From Hymenopellis radicata (taxonomy: Eukaryota; Basidiomycota; Agaricomycetes; Agaricales; Physalacriaceae), in contig JADNRX010000068.1 of the NCBI GenBank assembly GCA_015501595.1, forward strand, positions 62,001-126,000: DNA of 64,000 nt, given 5' to 3'. This document shows positions 1-10,562 of the stretch, in pieces. The position numbers and the translations under genes were made by a program. The notes under the pieces are model-generated. The model was not told the DNA's origin, made no database searches, and saw only the letters and a program-made list of their open reading frames with translations. Positions within the stretch are counted from its first letter, which is position 1, and every line of letters starts with the position of its first letter.

Positions 1-1352
1 CCTGGCAGGACTCGTACCTCTAAGATCGCAGGATCCCACCGAAAGTGCTACTACAGAGTATTGGTTCGGTAGGTTAGTCGTGCTGGTCATAGAGTGTCTT
101 TCTCATACATCTCTGCAGTCTCGCAGAACGGTTATCCAACAGCTCTTAACGGTCTTGCCTTACCGACAGCACTGGAACGAGAAGAGTGCCTGGGTTTCAA
201 TGGCCAGTCAGCATGGGACCTATTCCGTGGTATTATGTTGACCAAGCCGGAGTGTGGTGATGCTAGTACGTGAGATTTTGGACACGACGTTTCTCGTTTC
301 TGACCTTGGACCAGTTATTGCTGCCTTGACGAGAAGGTCCGACGCTGGACTCGCTGTATTTCTACCTCGCGGTTCCACGGAACGCGACCCCACGGATCCG
401 ATAACTCTTCCCTTAACACTAAGTATGGAGCCTCCACCTCTACCGCGTAACCCCCGTGCATTCGCAGTCCGATTAATTCATCGCTACTCATTCGTTTTTG
501 GAAGCTTGCCCTCACGCTTCTTTGGTATTGGATCTTTAGAGGGCGCAAAATAGTTATTCGGCGAAGTTGATGACCAGCGGGAGACAGTCCTTCTCTATTG
601 CGAAGCATTTGCCGGGAGTCGAGGGGGACATCAGAACCGCGCAGAACTACTGGCTCCATAAAGGTTTGACGCTCCATTTCTATCCTGGTCATCTTTACTG
701 AGATTCTGAAAGCGTTTCCGTATGTGGAGACTGATTTCGCGCATCGTGCAGCGCTCCGCCTCATAAGCTCTTCGAATCTTCTCCAGCCATGAAGAAATTG
801 ACGTCCGGTGTCGACAAGGTTACCTACCAAGGTCTATGCAACTTGATATTACCTGCAGAACAAGTCTCGCTACACAATGTTGTTGAGGACCCTTACATAG
901 CCGGTGTCTTGCTTGAGTGTTAGGTCGAGTCCCTGGAACCCTTCCTTCAGAAATCGACCACCGCGTCAGCGATACCAGTTCTCGTGAACGTGGTGACGGA
1001 TCTGTACACCTCGTGTAATGCTCCTATCCGGCGCTGTTGAGGTGCCTTGCTCTTGGGTACACTAGTGGTCCGGATGCTTTCAATCATGTAGGCAAGCCTG
1101 ATCGTATTGTGGCGGATATTGAGCAAAGTCTCAAGGTTTGTTGTTTCGTTTAGGTGGTGTAGTCCTGACGCTGACCCTCGTTCCAGGACCCCAAGCATGA
1201 TGGCCCTCTCGCTGTGTATTGAAGGGCTAGAGTCCGATTCACCATTGTGCGGCCCCGCCCAAGCCGCGTAGGAGCGACGGAAGAGTCTAACTCTTGCAGA
1301 TGCTGAAAGCTTTGGCTCAGACGCTGGGCGAGCCAACATGAAATCGACAGAT
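1..1352. other. Region without a recognisable gene
   Basis: I see no gene I can name here. The longest open stretch is on the minus strand at 315-830 (171 codons, rich in Arg and Ser). It has no motif I recognise and overlaps a plus-strand frame at 254-553. Composition and broken frames resemble the relic DNA that follows, so this is probably decayed sequence. Confidence is for the statement that no intact conserved gene is visible. Confidence 0.4.
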
Positions 1353-2305
1353 ATTAATGACGACGCGGCGGAGAAGTGGAGATGGCGGAAGAGCATGAAG
1401 ATACCGCAGGAGCCCTCTATCGCGGGTCATCGCGAGAGGGCGACGACGCAGAGGTCGCGCGCAAGAAGCGCCTCACAGCCATACAGCCGCCTGTTATCAA
1501 CGTTCCAAGCGACGTCAAGAACTCCAATTTCGAAGAGTAGATGAAGATGCACACCGACGGCGTACGTTTCAATTCTTTGTCTTCCTTCAATAACGCTAAA
1601 GCTACCATAGAAAATTAACGCGGCCAACTCATGGGATATCTTTCTCATCAACTATTTCCACGACATGTCACTCCTCAACGATAGCGACGACAACACTATC
1701 AATATCCAACGCGCGTCGTACACTCTCGATGGATGTGTCAAGCTATGGTCCACTCGTGTAGACAGTGTAGGAACGGATTCAGCGAAACTCGCCAGTAACC
1801 TCGCGTCTGGCCGGAATGACATTGGCGAGGACTCTGGTGACGAGGATCTCGATGATCCGGCCCAGCCCAAGAAAAAACGCGTGCATCGTTCTGGGGCAAC
1901 CCCGAAGGAGGCGTCGCAGCTCAGAAGCAAAAAAAATCGAGACCGAGTTCTTGGTAGACCCGTTGTTTAAAAAGACGTGCGCTGACTTCGACGAAGGAGG
2001 TGCCCAAGGGCTGTTGATGAACCATCCGAGTTTGGGCGTTGGCCAAGATGGAGGATTGCGCGTCGTCTTCGATGCTGGTGACTCTCTCTCAGCAAGGGCG
2101 ACGACAACGACGACGACTTTGAAGTTTGATGAACCGGAGGACTATGTTGACCTCAGTATCCTACGCAGTATGTTGGACTCCTCCCTTGTCTAAGCCCCCA
2201 TCTAGATTGCCTCTTAGATGACTTCATCCCTGACATGTTCATATTGGATGACCTCGAGATATGTCCCGACTTTGCAGAGTTTGCATTCCAGAAAGACGCA
2301 TGAGC
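1353..2305 (+). pseudogene. Condensin subunit CAP-H (Brn1/barren) N-terminal relic
   Basis: The translation matches the N-terminal third of condensin kleisin CAP-H, which closes the SMC2-SMC4 ring. Visible blocks in order are NDDAAEKW near 1356, then RKKRLTAIQPPVINVPSD near 1465 in another frame, a likely intron around 1561-1605, KINAANSWDI then NYFHDMSLL, and the block with QRASYTLDGCVKLW and SGDEDLDDP (1665-1880). After a frame change near 1925 come EFLVDPLFKKTCADFDEGG and FILDDLEICPDF (to about 2300). A codon expected to be Trp is TAG near 1540. The rest of the usual 800+ residue protein is missing. I infer a truncated, broken copy; a functional gene would lie elsewhere in the genome. Confidence 0.75.
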
Positions 2306-3000
2306 GCCGACCGACTGCACGCACGACTCGTGCCGGATTCGCCCACCGCGAAGAAGTGTACAACCTGCATGGCCCGACCCGCTGGACACACTCAACCTCG
2401 TATCGCTGATCCCACCCGAGCTGGCCATCACGCTGCACGCACTAGGGAAGAAGAGCCTGGTGACACGGCTGCGAGGCGTCGAGGACCTCAAGCGTCGCGG
2501 TGTGGATGCACCACCTCCCCTCGCTCCTCACGCATTCCTCCCGCCGGCTGCGCGTTCTCGCGGGCGACGTACAGCGCTCTCAAATTGACCGTCTGAACCA
2601 ACGTCGTCAATGACGTCTAAAGGAGCTGGAAATTCAGGAGAAGGAGTAGGAGTCGCGCGCGCGGGAGCTGGACATTGAGCTGAAGGCACGGGTGTTGGAG
2701 AGGCAAAGGGATGGCGTACGCATGAACATGCCTCAGCCGATGCCGCGGGAGAGTTATGCTGGGATTGGTGGTGGTGGCGGTCGGGCGGTAGGTCAGCTGG
2801 AGAGGCAGAGGGATAACCTGTTGACGAGAGAGTGCAAGCGGGCTGAATTCTCTATTCTTATTTTTATTCTAGTAGTAGCTGCTGTTGTGTTTACGACTTG
2901 AACAATTTATGGGCCTTTCAGGGTTTCCTGCAGCTGACGTGTATTCCATAAGGTGAGTAGTAGGTACCAACCTGCTTTCAAACATAAGATCACATGTCAA
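2306..3000 (+). other. Unassigned fragments, including a coiled-coil-like stretch
   Basis: After the CAP-H relic the plus strand holds an open stretch (about 2390-2560) with residues such as LIPPELAITLHALGKKSL. A Glu/Arg-rich stretch (about 2620-2850) follows that would form a short coiled coil (RELDIELKARVLERQRD) with a Gly-rich patch. Neither has a convincing start, and I do not recognise a family. They may be pieces of other host genes joined to the CAP-H relic, or simply decayed DNA. Confidence 0.25.
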
Positions 3001-3059
3001 TTACTGCAGTCCAGTTTTCAAATGACCATACATGGTCATTTAAAAACTGAGCACTTGTC
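3001..3059 (+). repeat. Left arm of a ~59-bp inverted-repeat pair (palindromic core)
   Basis: This begins TTACTGCAGTCCAGTTTT, passes through a near-palindrome around ATGACCATACATGGTCAT, and ends with GCACTTGT. A second copy occurs in reverse complement at 10563-10621. About 43 of the first 49 positions agree, and the non-palindromic flanks (TTACTGC on the outer side, GCACTTGT on the inner side) set the orientation. The pair could be the ends of one 7.6-kb element, or two independent short palindromic insertions. Confidence 0.6.
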
Positions 3060-3197
3060 ATACATGATATGTCATACATCCCTGAACACTTTTCTGCAAG
3101 TTACAAATTATCTAGAGCAACCATGTATGGCGCCTGATCATATGGATCATACCAAAAATCATGTCCGAACGGAATGCCACTCAGAGTAACGTCAAGA

Positions 3198-3889
3198 TCA
3201 TCCTTCCCATAAATACTCCTCAACCATCTCCAGTGTCCGTACGAGCCCACTGACCGAACACTCCTGAAGGAGTAAAGAACAGATCCTCGACGAGAGATTC
3301 AGGTGCACAATAGATACCATAGCCAATGGCAAAGCTATGGTGAAGGAATATCTGTTTGAGCCTTGGATGAGCCCAATGATCGACAAGGGCGAGCTCATCG
3401 CTTCGGATACAGTCGTGATCGATTTTCTCCTCTTCAGAGTCCCCCCATGAGTGAGGCGAACAAGTGGGGAAGGATGTGTGAGAGCAAACACGCGCAGTCG
3501 AGTGAAGCGGTGCAGAAGACGACAAAATGCTGCGCCCACAAACCACTCGTCCTCATCGTCTACGAGTGAGGGTAGTCTTCCTATGAAAGTCTTAGAACAG
3601 AGGCGCCTAGCGACATCGAAACGTACCTTCTCATATTCATCAAATTTGGTTATTAACCTAAGCTTCTCCAGCGTCTCCATTGCTTCCACTGCTTGAGAGT
3701 AGGGACTATTGAATCACCGTTGTATGGAATGAATTGAATCGTAATGTCGCGCAAACGCAGGTGTCGAAATGAAGATGTGTCGGAAGGGAGCTCATCGAGG
3801 TAGATATCCAGGGCCATGATGTTGCAGACGCTGTAGAATTGGAGACGAATTTGTTTCCCCGTTCGCGCCAACCACCGCTGCAGCATCAT
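3198..3889 (-). pseudogene. F-box/LRR-like hypothetical protein, truncated
   Basis: Minus-strand frames at 3889-3653 and 3689-3198 read as one interrupted protein. The first part contains LARTGKQIRLQFYSV, LDIYLDELPSD and FRHLRLRDITIQFIPYN, a style typical of the large basidiomycete family of F-box proteins with leucine-rich tails. No F-box is visible because the N-terminus is missing, and the two parts are in different frames. F-box proteins select substrates for SCF ubiquitin ligases, but the family call rests on sequence style only. It is probably a relic. Confidence 0.3.
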
Positions 3890-3954
3890 ACTATTAGCAT
3901 TGATGAGGCTTAATAAAGCCTCAACCTAGGCATGCTTAGTCTACGCTTAGCAGG

Positions 3955-4562
3955 CTATTGGAGACACACCCTTTTGCTAAACCATGGGCGTGTACCAATT
4001 TGAGGTCTGAGGTGTTGATATTGGAAGTATATCAGACTGCTGTGGGGCTCGAAGAGGGCGGCAAGTTTATTCTCATCCATCGATTCGAGTGTTAAATACT
4101 GAATGATTTCCTGCACCTCCGGAGGAGCATCTACATATGGCGCGCAGATGGCTCGCCTCTGCTCCTGTAGCAACTCGTCCTCCTTCCAGAGTTCATAAAT
4201 CAGATGAATGACTGCAAAAGATTGAGAGCGCACCTTGCGTTTAAGATGACGAGCGTAAGTTGCAGGCGATACCCATTTCCCTCCGTTACAGGTGTAATAT
4301 TCACAATCACAAAAGACTTTCTCGGTGGAAGCCTGTTTTGCGCGACGGTGGGATTTAGTTTTCCGCATGGCAACGTGACGGGAACGAGCAAGAGTGGAAG
4401 CGGACCCAGGTGTCCACTCTTTCCCTCTAACCTTCTTCGACGCAATATCCAGTGGAGCGCGCGCGTATAATTCCCGAGGGGTTGGAGGTAGCGATTGCTG
4501 AGTTCTCGCCTTCTCCAGAACGCGTTCTTACCATCTTTCAGATCCGTCAACGTCGCGCCCAT
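3955..4562 (-). pseudogene. Transposon protein N-terminal fragment (Cys/His-rich)
   Basis: The minus strand reads CDCEYYTCNGGKWVSPATY then ARHLKRK. This is a Cys/His cluster followed by a basic stretch, like the N-terminus of large basidiomycete DNA-transposon proteins (Plavaka/KDZ-like). The upstream frame (4562-4200) is out of register with it. No catalytic domain follows, since the sequence ends at the F-box-like relic. I read this as a short transposase remnant; the superfamily is a guess. Confidence 0.3.
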
Positions 4563-4692
4563 GAGGAATCAGAGGAAAAAGAACTTTGAGGTGGATAATT
4601 GGCACCACGCCTGGTCGATGTTGTCGTGAACCAGTACGTTGCCCGAATGAACATATTGTTTTGCAATTCACCATGATCTCAAGCTCGAGAAT

Positions 4693-5928
4693 TAGAGACT
4701 GCCACGGATCGTGAACCGGATCGATCCGCGATCCGTTTCACGGATATCCGTGGTCTCAAAGCCTTGACCGTGATCCGTCGTGCGATCCGGATCGCTACAG
4801 GATCCGATCCGTTAGTCTGATCCGATCCGCGGATCGTGGCACGGTTCAGACTCGCGGATATCCGTAGGTAGAACCATTTTTTTCGTCGCGGCGCGGTTCG
4901 CTCAAAGGAGCAAACCGCATACCGGCAACGAAAAATTGGTAGGGTAGTGGGGAGGGAAGATGGGGATGTGGGATCCGGCGGGTGGAACGCAAGCGGTGGG
5001 GCCGGCGGTGTCGCGGTGGGCAGATGATCGAACGAGTACACAAATTAACAGTCGTTAGCCAACAATAATGAAGAGAAAGCGTTGAATACGCACCTGGTTG
5101 CGTGGCGTCGTCTGCAGACGCGCCACGCCCGTAATCCCGCCACATCCGCTCTCCAGGCCTGCTCTGCGGCAAGACAGAGACTTCTCCCATCGTGGCATGG
5201 CCTCTTGCAGGCCGTCGTCGTCGTCGTTGGTCGCTGCTGCCCATTCGAGGGGCTTACGCGTCAAAGCTGGCGCGTTGCTAGGGCGTCGTGACCCAGCAAC
5301 GGCCTTGAGAGTCGTCCTAGCCCTCTTGTGGGGCATCCAGCGGGTGGTGATATCCTTGCTGCCTCGCCTGTGAGGGCTTACGCGGGTCGCGGGTCCAGCG
5401 CCGTTCGAAACACGTCGTCGCGAAGACAAGCGTGCAAGAAAGCCCAGGAACGTATCCATGGGCAGCAGCAGCCGGCGTGAAGCCGAACCGTGCCAAAAAA
5501 CCAAGAGAACAGAAAGAAAATAACTAGAATAGGCCCCAGAACCTCTTCTGGGGCCGACCAGCACGACGTCGCCGTCGTGCTGTGGTGGAGAGAGGCAGAT
5601 CGCAGCTGCACGATCGTTATCCGGCGTTTGCCGAGACGCTCGGCCAGCTCGGCGATCGCAGAAATTCTTTGGCAACGTCGTTTCTCAACGACGTTGCGCT
5701 TATTTAGATTCAAATAAATTCGTAAAATCACTAAAATTATGTCAGTAAGAGTACGGATCTTGCACGGATCGGTGCCACGGATATCCGTGTGCACACCAGC
5801 CAGACCGTGACCCGTGCCGCGATCCGGATCGCACGGATCGGATCGCATTTTTCCGATCCGATCCGCGGATCGGGTAGAGGATCGGGTGGCGGATATCCGC
5901 CGATTTACCCGATCCGTGGCAGACTCTA
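4693..5928 (+). mobile_element. hAT-type non-autonomous element, copy 1 (1236 bp)
   Basis: The element starts TAGAGACTGCCACGG and ends CCGTGGCAGACTCTA. It is flanked by a perfect 8-bp duplication, TCGAGAAT (4685-4692 and 5929-5936). An 8-bp duplication with TAGAG...CTCTA ends fits the hAT superfamily. Subterminal DNA is packed with CGGATC/GATCCG motifs on both arms (about 4707-4860 and 5760-5920). No transposase is encoded, so it is non-autonomous. It shares ends and several internal blocks with copies 2 and 3 but has diverged in the middle. It carries two copies of the GCGTAAGCCC hairpin motif (minus sense, 5250-5259 and 5374-5383). The long open frames inside it are not convincing genes. 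Confidence 0.93.
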
Positions 5929-6199
5929 TCGAGAATGTGCTCCTCAATGAAGGGTGGCGGGTCAAGCTGGGCAACTATGGGTTCACGCAGGAATTGGCAC
6001 GAGAGACAAGACCCAGAATGGCCCTTGGTATGCTCCGACTACGCTCGTCACTTCCTCTCCTCATGTCTCCCCACCATGCCTAAGAATTCGAAGGCCGTCT
6101 GGCCCATGTTGGCACTTCGCCCACATCGACAGCCCTATTGAGAGCAGTAAGTCGTGGATTTCTTGGGCTGCAGTTAAATAGTAACGACAATCGTTCGAA

Positions 6200-6502
6200 C
6201 AGATAGCTACCCGCACACCTTCAACAACTATGAGAGTCTAAGCATGTCGTGCAGCGGAGAGTCTGATTACAACGAGGTGCATGAGTCCGTTTTTTGTCCT
6301 TGTTTCAATAACTGATATGGGCTTAACAGTGGCCCATCTTGCTGGCGGTTCTCGAGTCGTATTCTCTGACAACGGAATCTACTGCCAGTGCGCGTACGTT
6401 GTGTGGCCTTTATGTTCGGCGTCGCTTTTTCATCTGCCATTTAGTGTCATTACCCACACCGGTGCATCTGGGAACAACTTCATCTGTTGCGCGCGCGACT
6501 AG
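6200..6502 (+). pseudogene. Guanyl-specific ribonuclease (T1/N1 family) relic
   Basis: Plus-strand pieces match the fungal secreted ribonuclease T1 family, which cleaves RNA after G. SYPHTFNNYE (about 6210-6240) corresponds to the substrate-loop region, GGSRVVFSDNG (about 6340-6375) to the central strand, and ITHTGASGNNF (about 6450-6485) to the C-terminal block carrying the catalytic His. A likely intron lies near 6275-6330. The pieces are in different frames, and the N-terminal half and signal peptide are absent. It lies 270 bp right of hAT copy 1. The family call is fairly firm; the gene is broken. Confidence 0.6.
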
Positions 6503-6984
6503 ATTGTTCTACTTTGTAAATGTATATGTGTAACGTTTATCCAACCTCTGCGAGCTACGTGAATCATAAATTTCGTCAAGTCTCCGGAAGACTCTCTCAT
6601 GACGATGATACAGCTCTTTGCGTGTCGTAAACTGGATCGTTATGATTCGGGAATGCACTATTTGACGGCCACACGATCTTAGCTCCTACGCGTTGCACAT
6701 GCGCCGAAAGACGGGACTTGGACCCTCGAGGATGTCTCTTTGAAGGAGCAACATGCCACGATTGAACGACTTGATGACACATTCTTACCTGCGCGCGCAG
6801 CGCAGAATCCGAAGGCGGGAAAGGAGGAGGATTTAGAGTGGAGCGAGGATGATTTTTATGCGGCCCACGAGCCTGGACATGGTTTGAAGTTGCTTGGCCA
6901 TACGATACGAGGTGCTCGTTATTTTTTTGGTTCAGAAAACACCTCATTTCCATCTTTATAAACGCGTCTCGACCCCCATGGCAC
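6503..6984 (+). other. Spacer with one unassigned open stretch
   Basis: A plus-strand frame from about 6708 to 6961 (KDGTWTLEDVSLKEQHATIE then an acidic stretch) is open but not recognised. It could be another host-gene fragment, given what follows at 6985. Nothing else is visible. Confidence 0.2.
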
Positions 6985-7345
6985 ATGCAGACTGACGGCA
7001 AGCAAAGTGATCATCTAATCGTCGTCTCCAACTGTCTCCCTATCACCATCAACAAGGATGCGAATTGGGAGTACCACTTCAAAATGTCCTCGGGTGGGCT
7101 CGTCTCTGCCCTCAGCGGCTTCAAAAAGTTGCTCAACTTTACCTGGATCAGGTGGCCGGGCTTCTTCATCCCAGTCAAGGATCGCGCGATTGTCGACAAG
7201 CGCCTCATGGAGGAGTATTCGTGCCAGGCCGTCTACCTCGACGACGACGTGGCAGATCGCCACTACAACGGTTTCTCCAACTCCATCCTCTGGCCCTTGT
7301 TCCATTACCACCTAGGCGAGATGAACTGTGACGACGAGAATTCGC
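6985..7345 (+). pseudogene. Trehalose-6-phosphate synthase (TPS1) N-terminal fragment
   Basis: The 120-residue frame matches the start of UDP-forming alpha,alpha-trehalose-phosphate synthase, a GT20 enzyme joining glucose-6-phosphate and UDP-glucose. LIVVSNCLPITI is the N-terminal strand with the glycine loop region. SSGGLVSALSG follows, then YLDDDVADRHYNGFSNSILW and PLFHYHLGEMN, which are signature blocks. Only about a quarter of the enzyme is present. The frame stops right where lysyl-tRNA synthetase sequence begins, so two unrelated gene pieces are joined. The fragment has no intron. Confidence 0.85.
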
Positions 7346-7690
7346 GCTGAACCTGCACCAGCAGCCCTCGTCGCACTTTGGGTTGAAGGACCAGGAGACG
7401 TACTACCGCAAGCGGTATCTCGATCTCATCATCAGCGAGAATATGCGCAAGAGCAGGATCATCAACTACATCCGCCGCTTCTTTGACGATGTCGGCTTCA
7501 TCGAGATGGAGACGCCCACCACGCAGATGACCGCCAAGCCGTTCATCACGCACCACAATGACTTGGACCTCGATCTTTTCCTGCGCATCGCGCCGGAGCT
7601 CTATCTCAAGGAACTCATTGTCGGCGGGCTCGACCGCGTGTTCCGCACTCCCACTTGCAACATTCACCGCAATCCGAGGTTCACCCCAAT
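7346..7690 (+). pseudogene. Lysyl-tRNA synthetase catalytic-core fragment
   Basis: The translation matches the class II lysyl-tRNA synthetase core: [18 protein letters not shown], then [20 protein letters not shown] (motif 1 region), then [20 protein letters not shown] and [17 protein letters not shown]. The stretch between ETP and AKPF is shorter than in normal enzymes. After DRV the sequence changes into a different frame at the point where motif 2 should begin. The anticodon-binding domain and motifs 2-3 are missing. It joins directly to TPS1 upstream and to a PB1-like piece downstream. Confidence 0.85.
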
Positions 7691-7693
7691 GAT

Positions 7694-7980
7694 TCGGCGT
7701 CTGTGATCGACGACGAACCCATATCAGCACTTGAAGGCTATCCTCGTCAGAGGGGAGGAGCCGTGCCATCCGTTGCAGCTCCTCTGCCCGCTGACGATGG
7801 CACCTACGTCTTCAAGTTCCGCACTTCCAGTGGCCGACTCATAGGTTCCAGTCACGACATGATGTCGAGCATCTGCGTGAAGTCGTGGCCGGGAAACTTG
7901 CCACAGATCCTTTCTTCACGGCCTTCAAGGGAGAAGACGGAGACATGCGGCCAGATCCCATCGATTACCAACTGTTGTAG
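7694..7980 (+). pseudogene. PB1-domain fragment, Cdc24-like
   Basis: In two successive plus frames I read PLPADDGTYVFKFRTSSGR and then DVEHLREVVAGKLATDPFF and DPIDYQLL. This resembles the C-terminal PB1 domain of Cdc24, the Cdc42 exchange factor that binds the scaffold Bem1. It is one more short host-gene piece joined head to tail in plus orientation with TPS1, lysyl-tRNA synthetase and RRN3 pieces. The family assignment is less secure than those of its neighbours. Confidence 0.42.
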
Positions 7981-8174
7981 ATACAGGTCGAGTTGGAAGA
8001 ACTCGAAGACGAGGCGGTCCTCATCCCCATTACCCGAACTCCCACCGTTACCTCCGTTTCTAGACTCGTTTAGTCCTCTCGGATTCTCCACCTCGAGTCC
8101 ATCTCCTTCACCTATACCATCTTCAACCATCCCAATACCAGAACCCATACCGTCAACTGCACCACCACCGTCGA

Positions 8175-8566
8175 ACCTGCACAATCTCTGCGCTACTTTC
8201 CATGCCTTGCTAGGTTTCTTTGACCGCACAATCCTCCTCGTGTTTAAATCTCACTACACCCAATTCCTACTGTTCTGGTATACCTCCCGCGACTCCGACT
8301 TTTCCAATATTTTTCAAGGCATGCTCATCGAGTGTGCTCTCCTCGACCCATCTACACCGTCTGTCACTCGCGCTGCGGCGGCGTCCTACATAGGCAGTTT
8401 TGTCATTCGAGCGCGCTTTGTGAAGCGGGAAGGCACGCGTCGCGTCGTAGGCGTTCTATGCGACTGGTTTTCGGCTCACGTTGATGATGATCACGACGCC
8501 GAGGTGTTTTACGCCATCTCGCACAGCCTCTTCCTCATGTTCTGTCACGTTGAGTTCACCCAGTAG
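8175..8566 (+). pseudogene. RRN3 (RNA polymerase I initiation factor) fragment
   Basis: The frame contains KSHYTQFLLFWYTSRDSDF, then FQGMLIECALLDP, then SVTRAAAASYIGSFVIRA and VKREGTRRVVGVLC. These are conserved helices of Rrn3/TIF-IA, the factor that bridges RNA polymerase I to the core promoter complex. The sequence upstream (7990-8170) is a Ser/Pro-rich open stretch of unknown origin. The fragment stops at TAG 8564-8566. Only the middle of the protein is present, so this is a captured or decayed piece. Confidence 0.62.
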
Positions 8567-9109
8567 GGGTGAAAGCAGCGAGACTCCGATAGGGCTGTCG
8601 TCGTTCCGCGGAAGCGTTATTACATCCTGAAAACACGAGCGGCGATTTGGGATGAACGGACCAGGAACGATTCAAGAGTTGAGCCGAAGACATGGAGGGG
8701 AAGTAGCGGTTGCACTCCAAGTGAGCTTCAATTTCTGAACACGCTACAGAACAATGATCTCTTCGTGTACTTATGGGCTAATCCTCTTCAAGTGGAGCAA
8801 TGCTAATACCTGTTTTCCTAGATACTTCGGTCATGGTGCCTGCGACCAATATGTCCGTTCTCACAAAATACGGAGTCTCTCGAAATGTGCACCAGAGTTC
8901 GTCTTGTCAGCTGTCACATGGCAACTTGTCATGTTAGACGCGTCTTGACTGTTATCACACATAATCCCGCATTTACGAAGTCTTCTGTACCACATAACAA
9001 ATAATTTTAGACAGACTCAAAACAAATACAGAGCTATTCAACTTCCTCCGACAATGCTGATTGTGTTTTTAGATGCTATCCCAGAAAGGCAAGAAAGACT
9101 TACGCTATT
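8567..9109 (+). other. Spacer with an open stretch lacking a start codon
   Basis: From about 8607 to 8806 the plus strand is open without a usable start (VPRKRYYILKTRAAIWDE ... SELQFLNTLQNNDLF). I do not recognise it. It could be another gene fragment in the same mosaic. The remainder shows no feature. Confidence 0.2.
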
Positions 9110-9439
9110 CGTTGGGATGCTCCTCTGAGTCGGTCTCTGTTGATTCATGAACGGCAGCCCACAGCTGCTCTATGCGCATGTTTTGAGTCGACCTAAAATA
9201 AAATTAGATTGATCTTATCAAGTAGATACTACGTACCTTCCCCACAGCAATGCACCTGACTGCACTGCCTGCGCCACAGTAATATTTTCTCCTCCATGGT
9301 CTCCTCGAGCAGGAGCCGGGTTCTGGGAAGGGCTGGCAGTAGTGGTGGACTGTGTAGTGGACATTTTTACTTGGTGGTTAGAGGCAAGTTGGATAACCCG
9401 TTCTACGACCGGCATCTCATACATAATCATTACGCGCAC
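9110..9439 (-). pseudogene. rve-type integrase fragment
   Basis: The minus strand reads RGDHGGENITVAQ, then SGALLWGRY, then an intron-like gap and TQNMRIEQLWAAVHE. These are the GDHGTEN and RIERLW blocks (second Asp and the Glu of the DDE triad) of the integrase gene at 21568-23369, interrupted by low-complexity Ser/Thr/Pro sequence upstream. Only the end of the catalytic core remains. It is a decayed relative of that family. Confidence 0.6.
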
Positions 9440-9879
9440 AATGAGGATTCTCCTTTGAGTGAGTAGTACTAGAAATATTTCCCTTCCTATCTACTCAAGA
9501 CAACCACCGACGTAGACGTTCCGTCTCGTGTTGCTCTGCATAATCGTAGGGATCCCATCCAATCTTGAGCGCGAGTTTCTTGAATTGTATAGGTCGCAGG
9601 CAAGCGATGGATCTAGACGACTTTACGCATCGCTCGTGCCACTGCGATCCTTGGTGAGCAAGTCCGTACAGCCAATAACCTGCATGCACAGCAGCACAAT
9701 AGGGTCCGTCCACGTTGTCCATAATCGCGCCCTCGGCAATTTAAGCAAACAACGAGGGTGCGGTAAGTGTAACCCGCCTCCGAGAAGATCGCTGCTCTGA
9801 GCACTGAGTTGAGGTCGTAAAGCAATCACCCGTGGAACGATGAGCTGTGTGATAGGCATGTTATTGTCGACTTCCTGTG
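9440..9879 (-). other. Unassigned open stretches
   Basis: Minus-strand frames at 9495-9722 and 9613-9859 overlap in different registers and show no known motif. I see no reliable gene. Confidence 0.2.
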
Positions 9880-10335
9880 GATCAAATCACATATGATGTT
9901 GGTCTCCGTGTCAAAGAGTTGATCAGATGCGAGAGCATCAAACGCAAAGGCAAACAACGGTGTCTCCGCAAGCTTGGATGGACCGACTTCACCCGCGTTC
10001 AGCGAGCTGCGTAGACAGTTGAATACCTGCTCCTGTACAAAGGCAGTCACACCTGCATTGATTGTTAGCGTGGTGAAGATCAGAGCCGTAGATTTTGACG
10101 CGCCGAGGTACATCACAAGAAGTCCTATACGACTTGCTGAGAGTTGGCTGTGAGCAGAGAAGAAGATTGCATGAAAAGGATGAGTAAAGGGGAGCGAACT
10201 AGGACATAGTTGTACGATTATCATTCGCGGTCTTGTCTGATATTGCTGTAGAGCGGTGATCAGGGTGTCCCGTAGAGAAGGAATATTGGCCGTATCCACT
10301 TGGGTGAGATCGTACGTGACCTGTGTCGAGAAAGA
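9880..10335 (-). pseudogene. Karyopherin MTR10/transportin-3 fragment
   Basis: Reading leftward from about 10335: QVTYDLTQVDTANIPSLRDT, then LITALQQYQTRPRMIIVQLC, a break with a likely intron, then VQEQVFNCLRSSLNAGEVG and TPLFAFAFDALASDQLFDTE. These blocks fit the N-terminal HEAT repeats of Mtr10/transportin-3, which imports SR-type RNA-binding proteins. Only about 130 residues are covered. Unlike the TPS1-to-RRN3 pieces this one is on the minus strand. Confidence 0.6.
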
Positions 10336-10562
10336 GCATCAGTGGCTACGCCCAGCAAAATTTTGGAGGACATTGCAGGTTGCCCAAGCCTCAGACTAGG
10401 ACAATGGCGAACATAGGCAACAGTCAGACGAGAATGTCGAAGGACGTCCAGGCGATGAATCCGTAGTTGGGCATCGCGTCAAGTTGTTGAGGTGCATCGA
10501 ACTGTCACAGGTGATAACGGGTCACGCAGGTTAACGGACCGAAACCCGTACTTGTACCCGCA

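Noticed and set aside
5055..5974. Arg/Pro-rich open frames inside hAT copy 1, with similar frames in copies 2 and 3
   Set aside because: They run through hairpins and terminal repeats, lack conserved motifs and change frame between near-identical copies.
6985..8566. TPS1 to RRN3 pieces as one functional fusion gene
   Set aside because: Frames change at the joins, each piece is cut within a folded domain, and stops occur between them.
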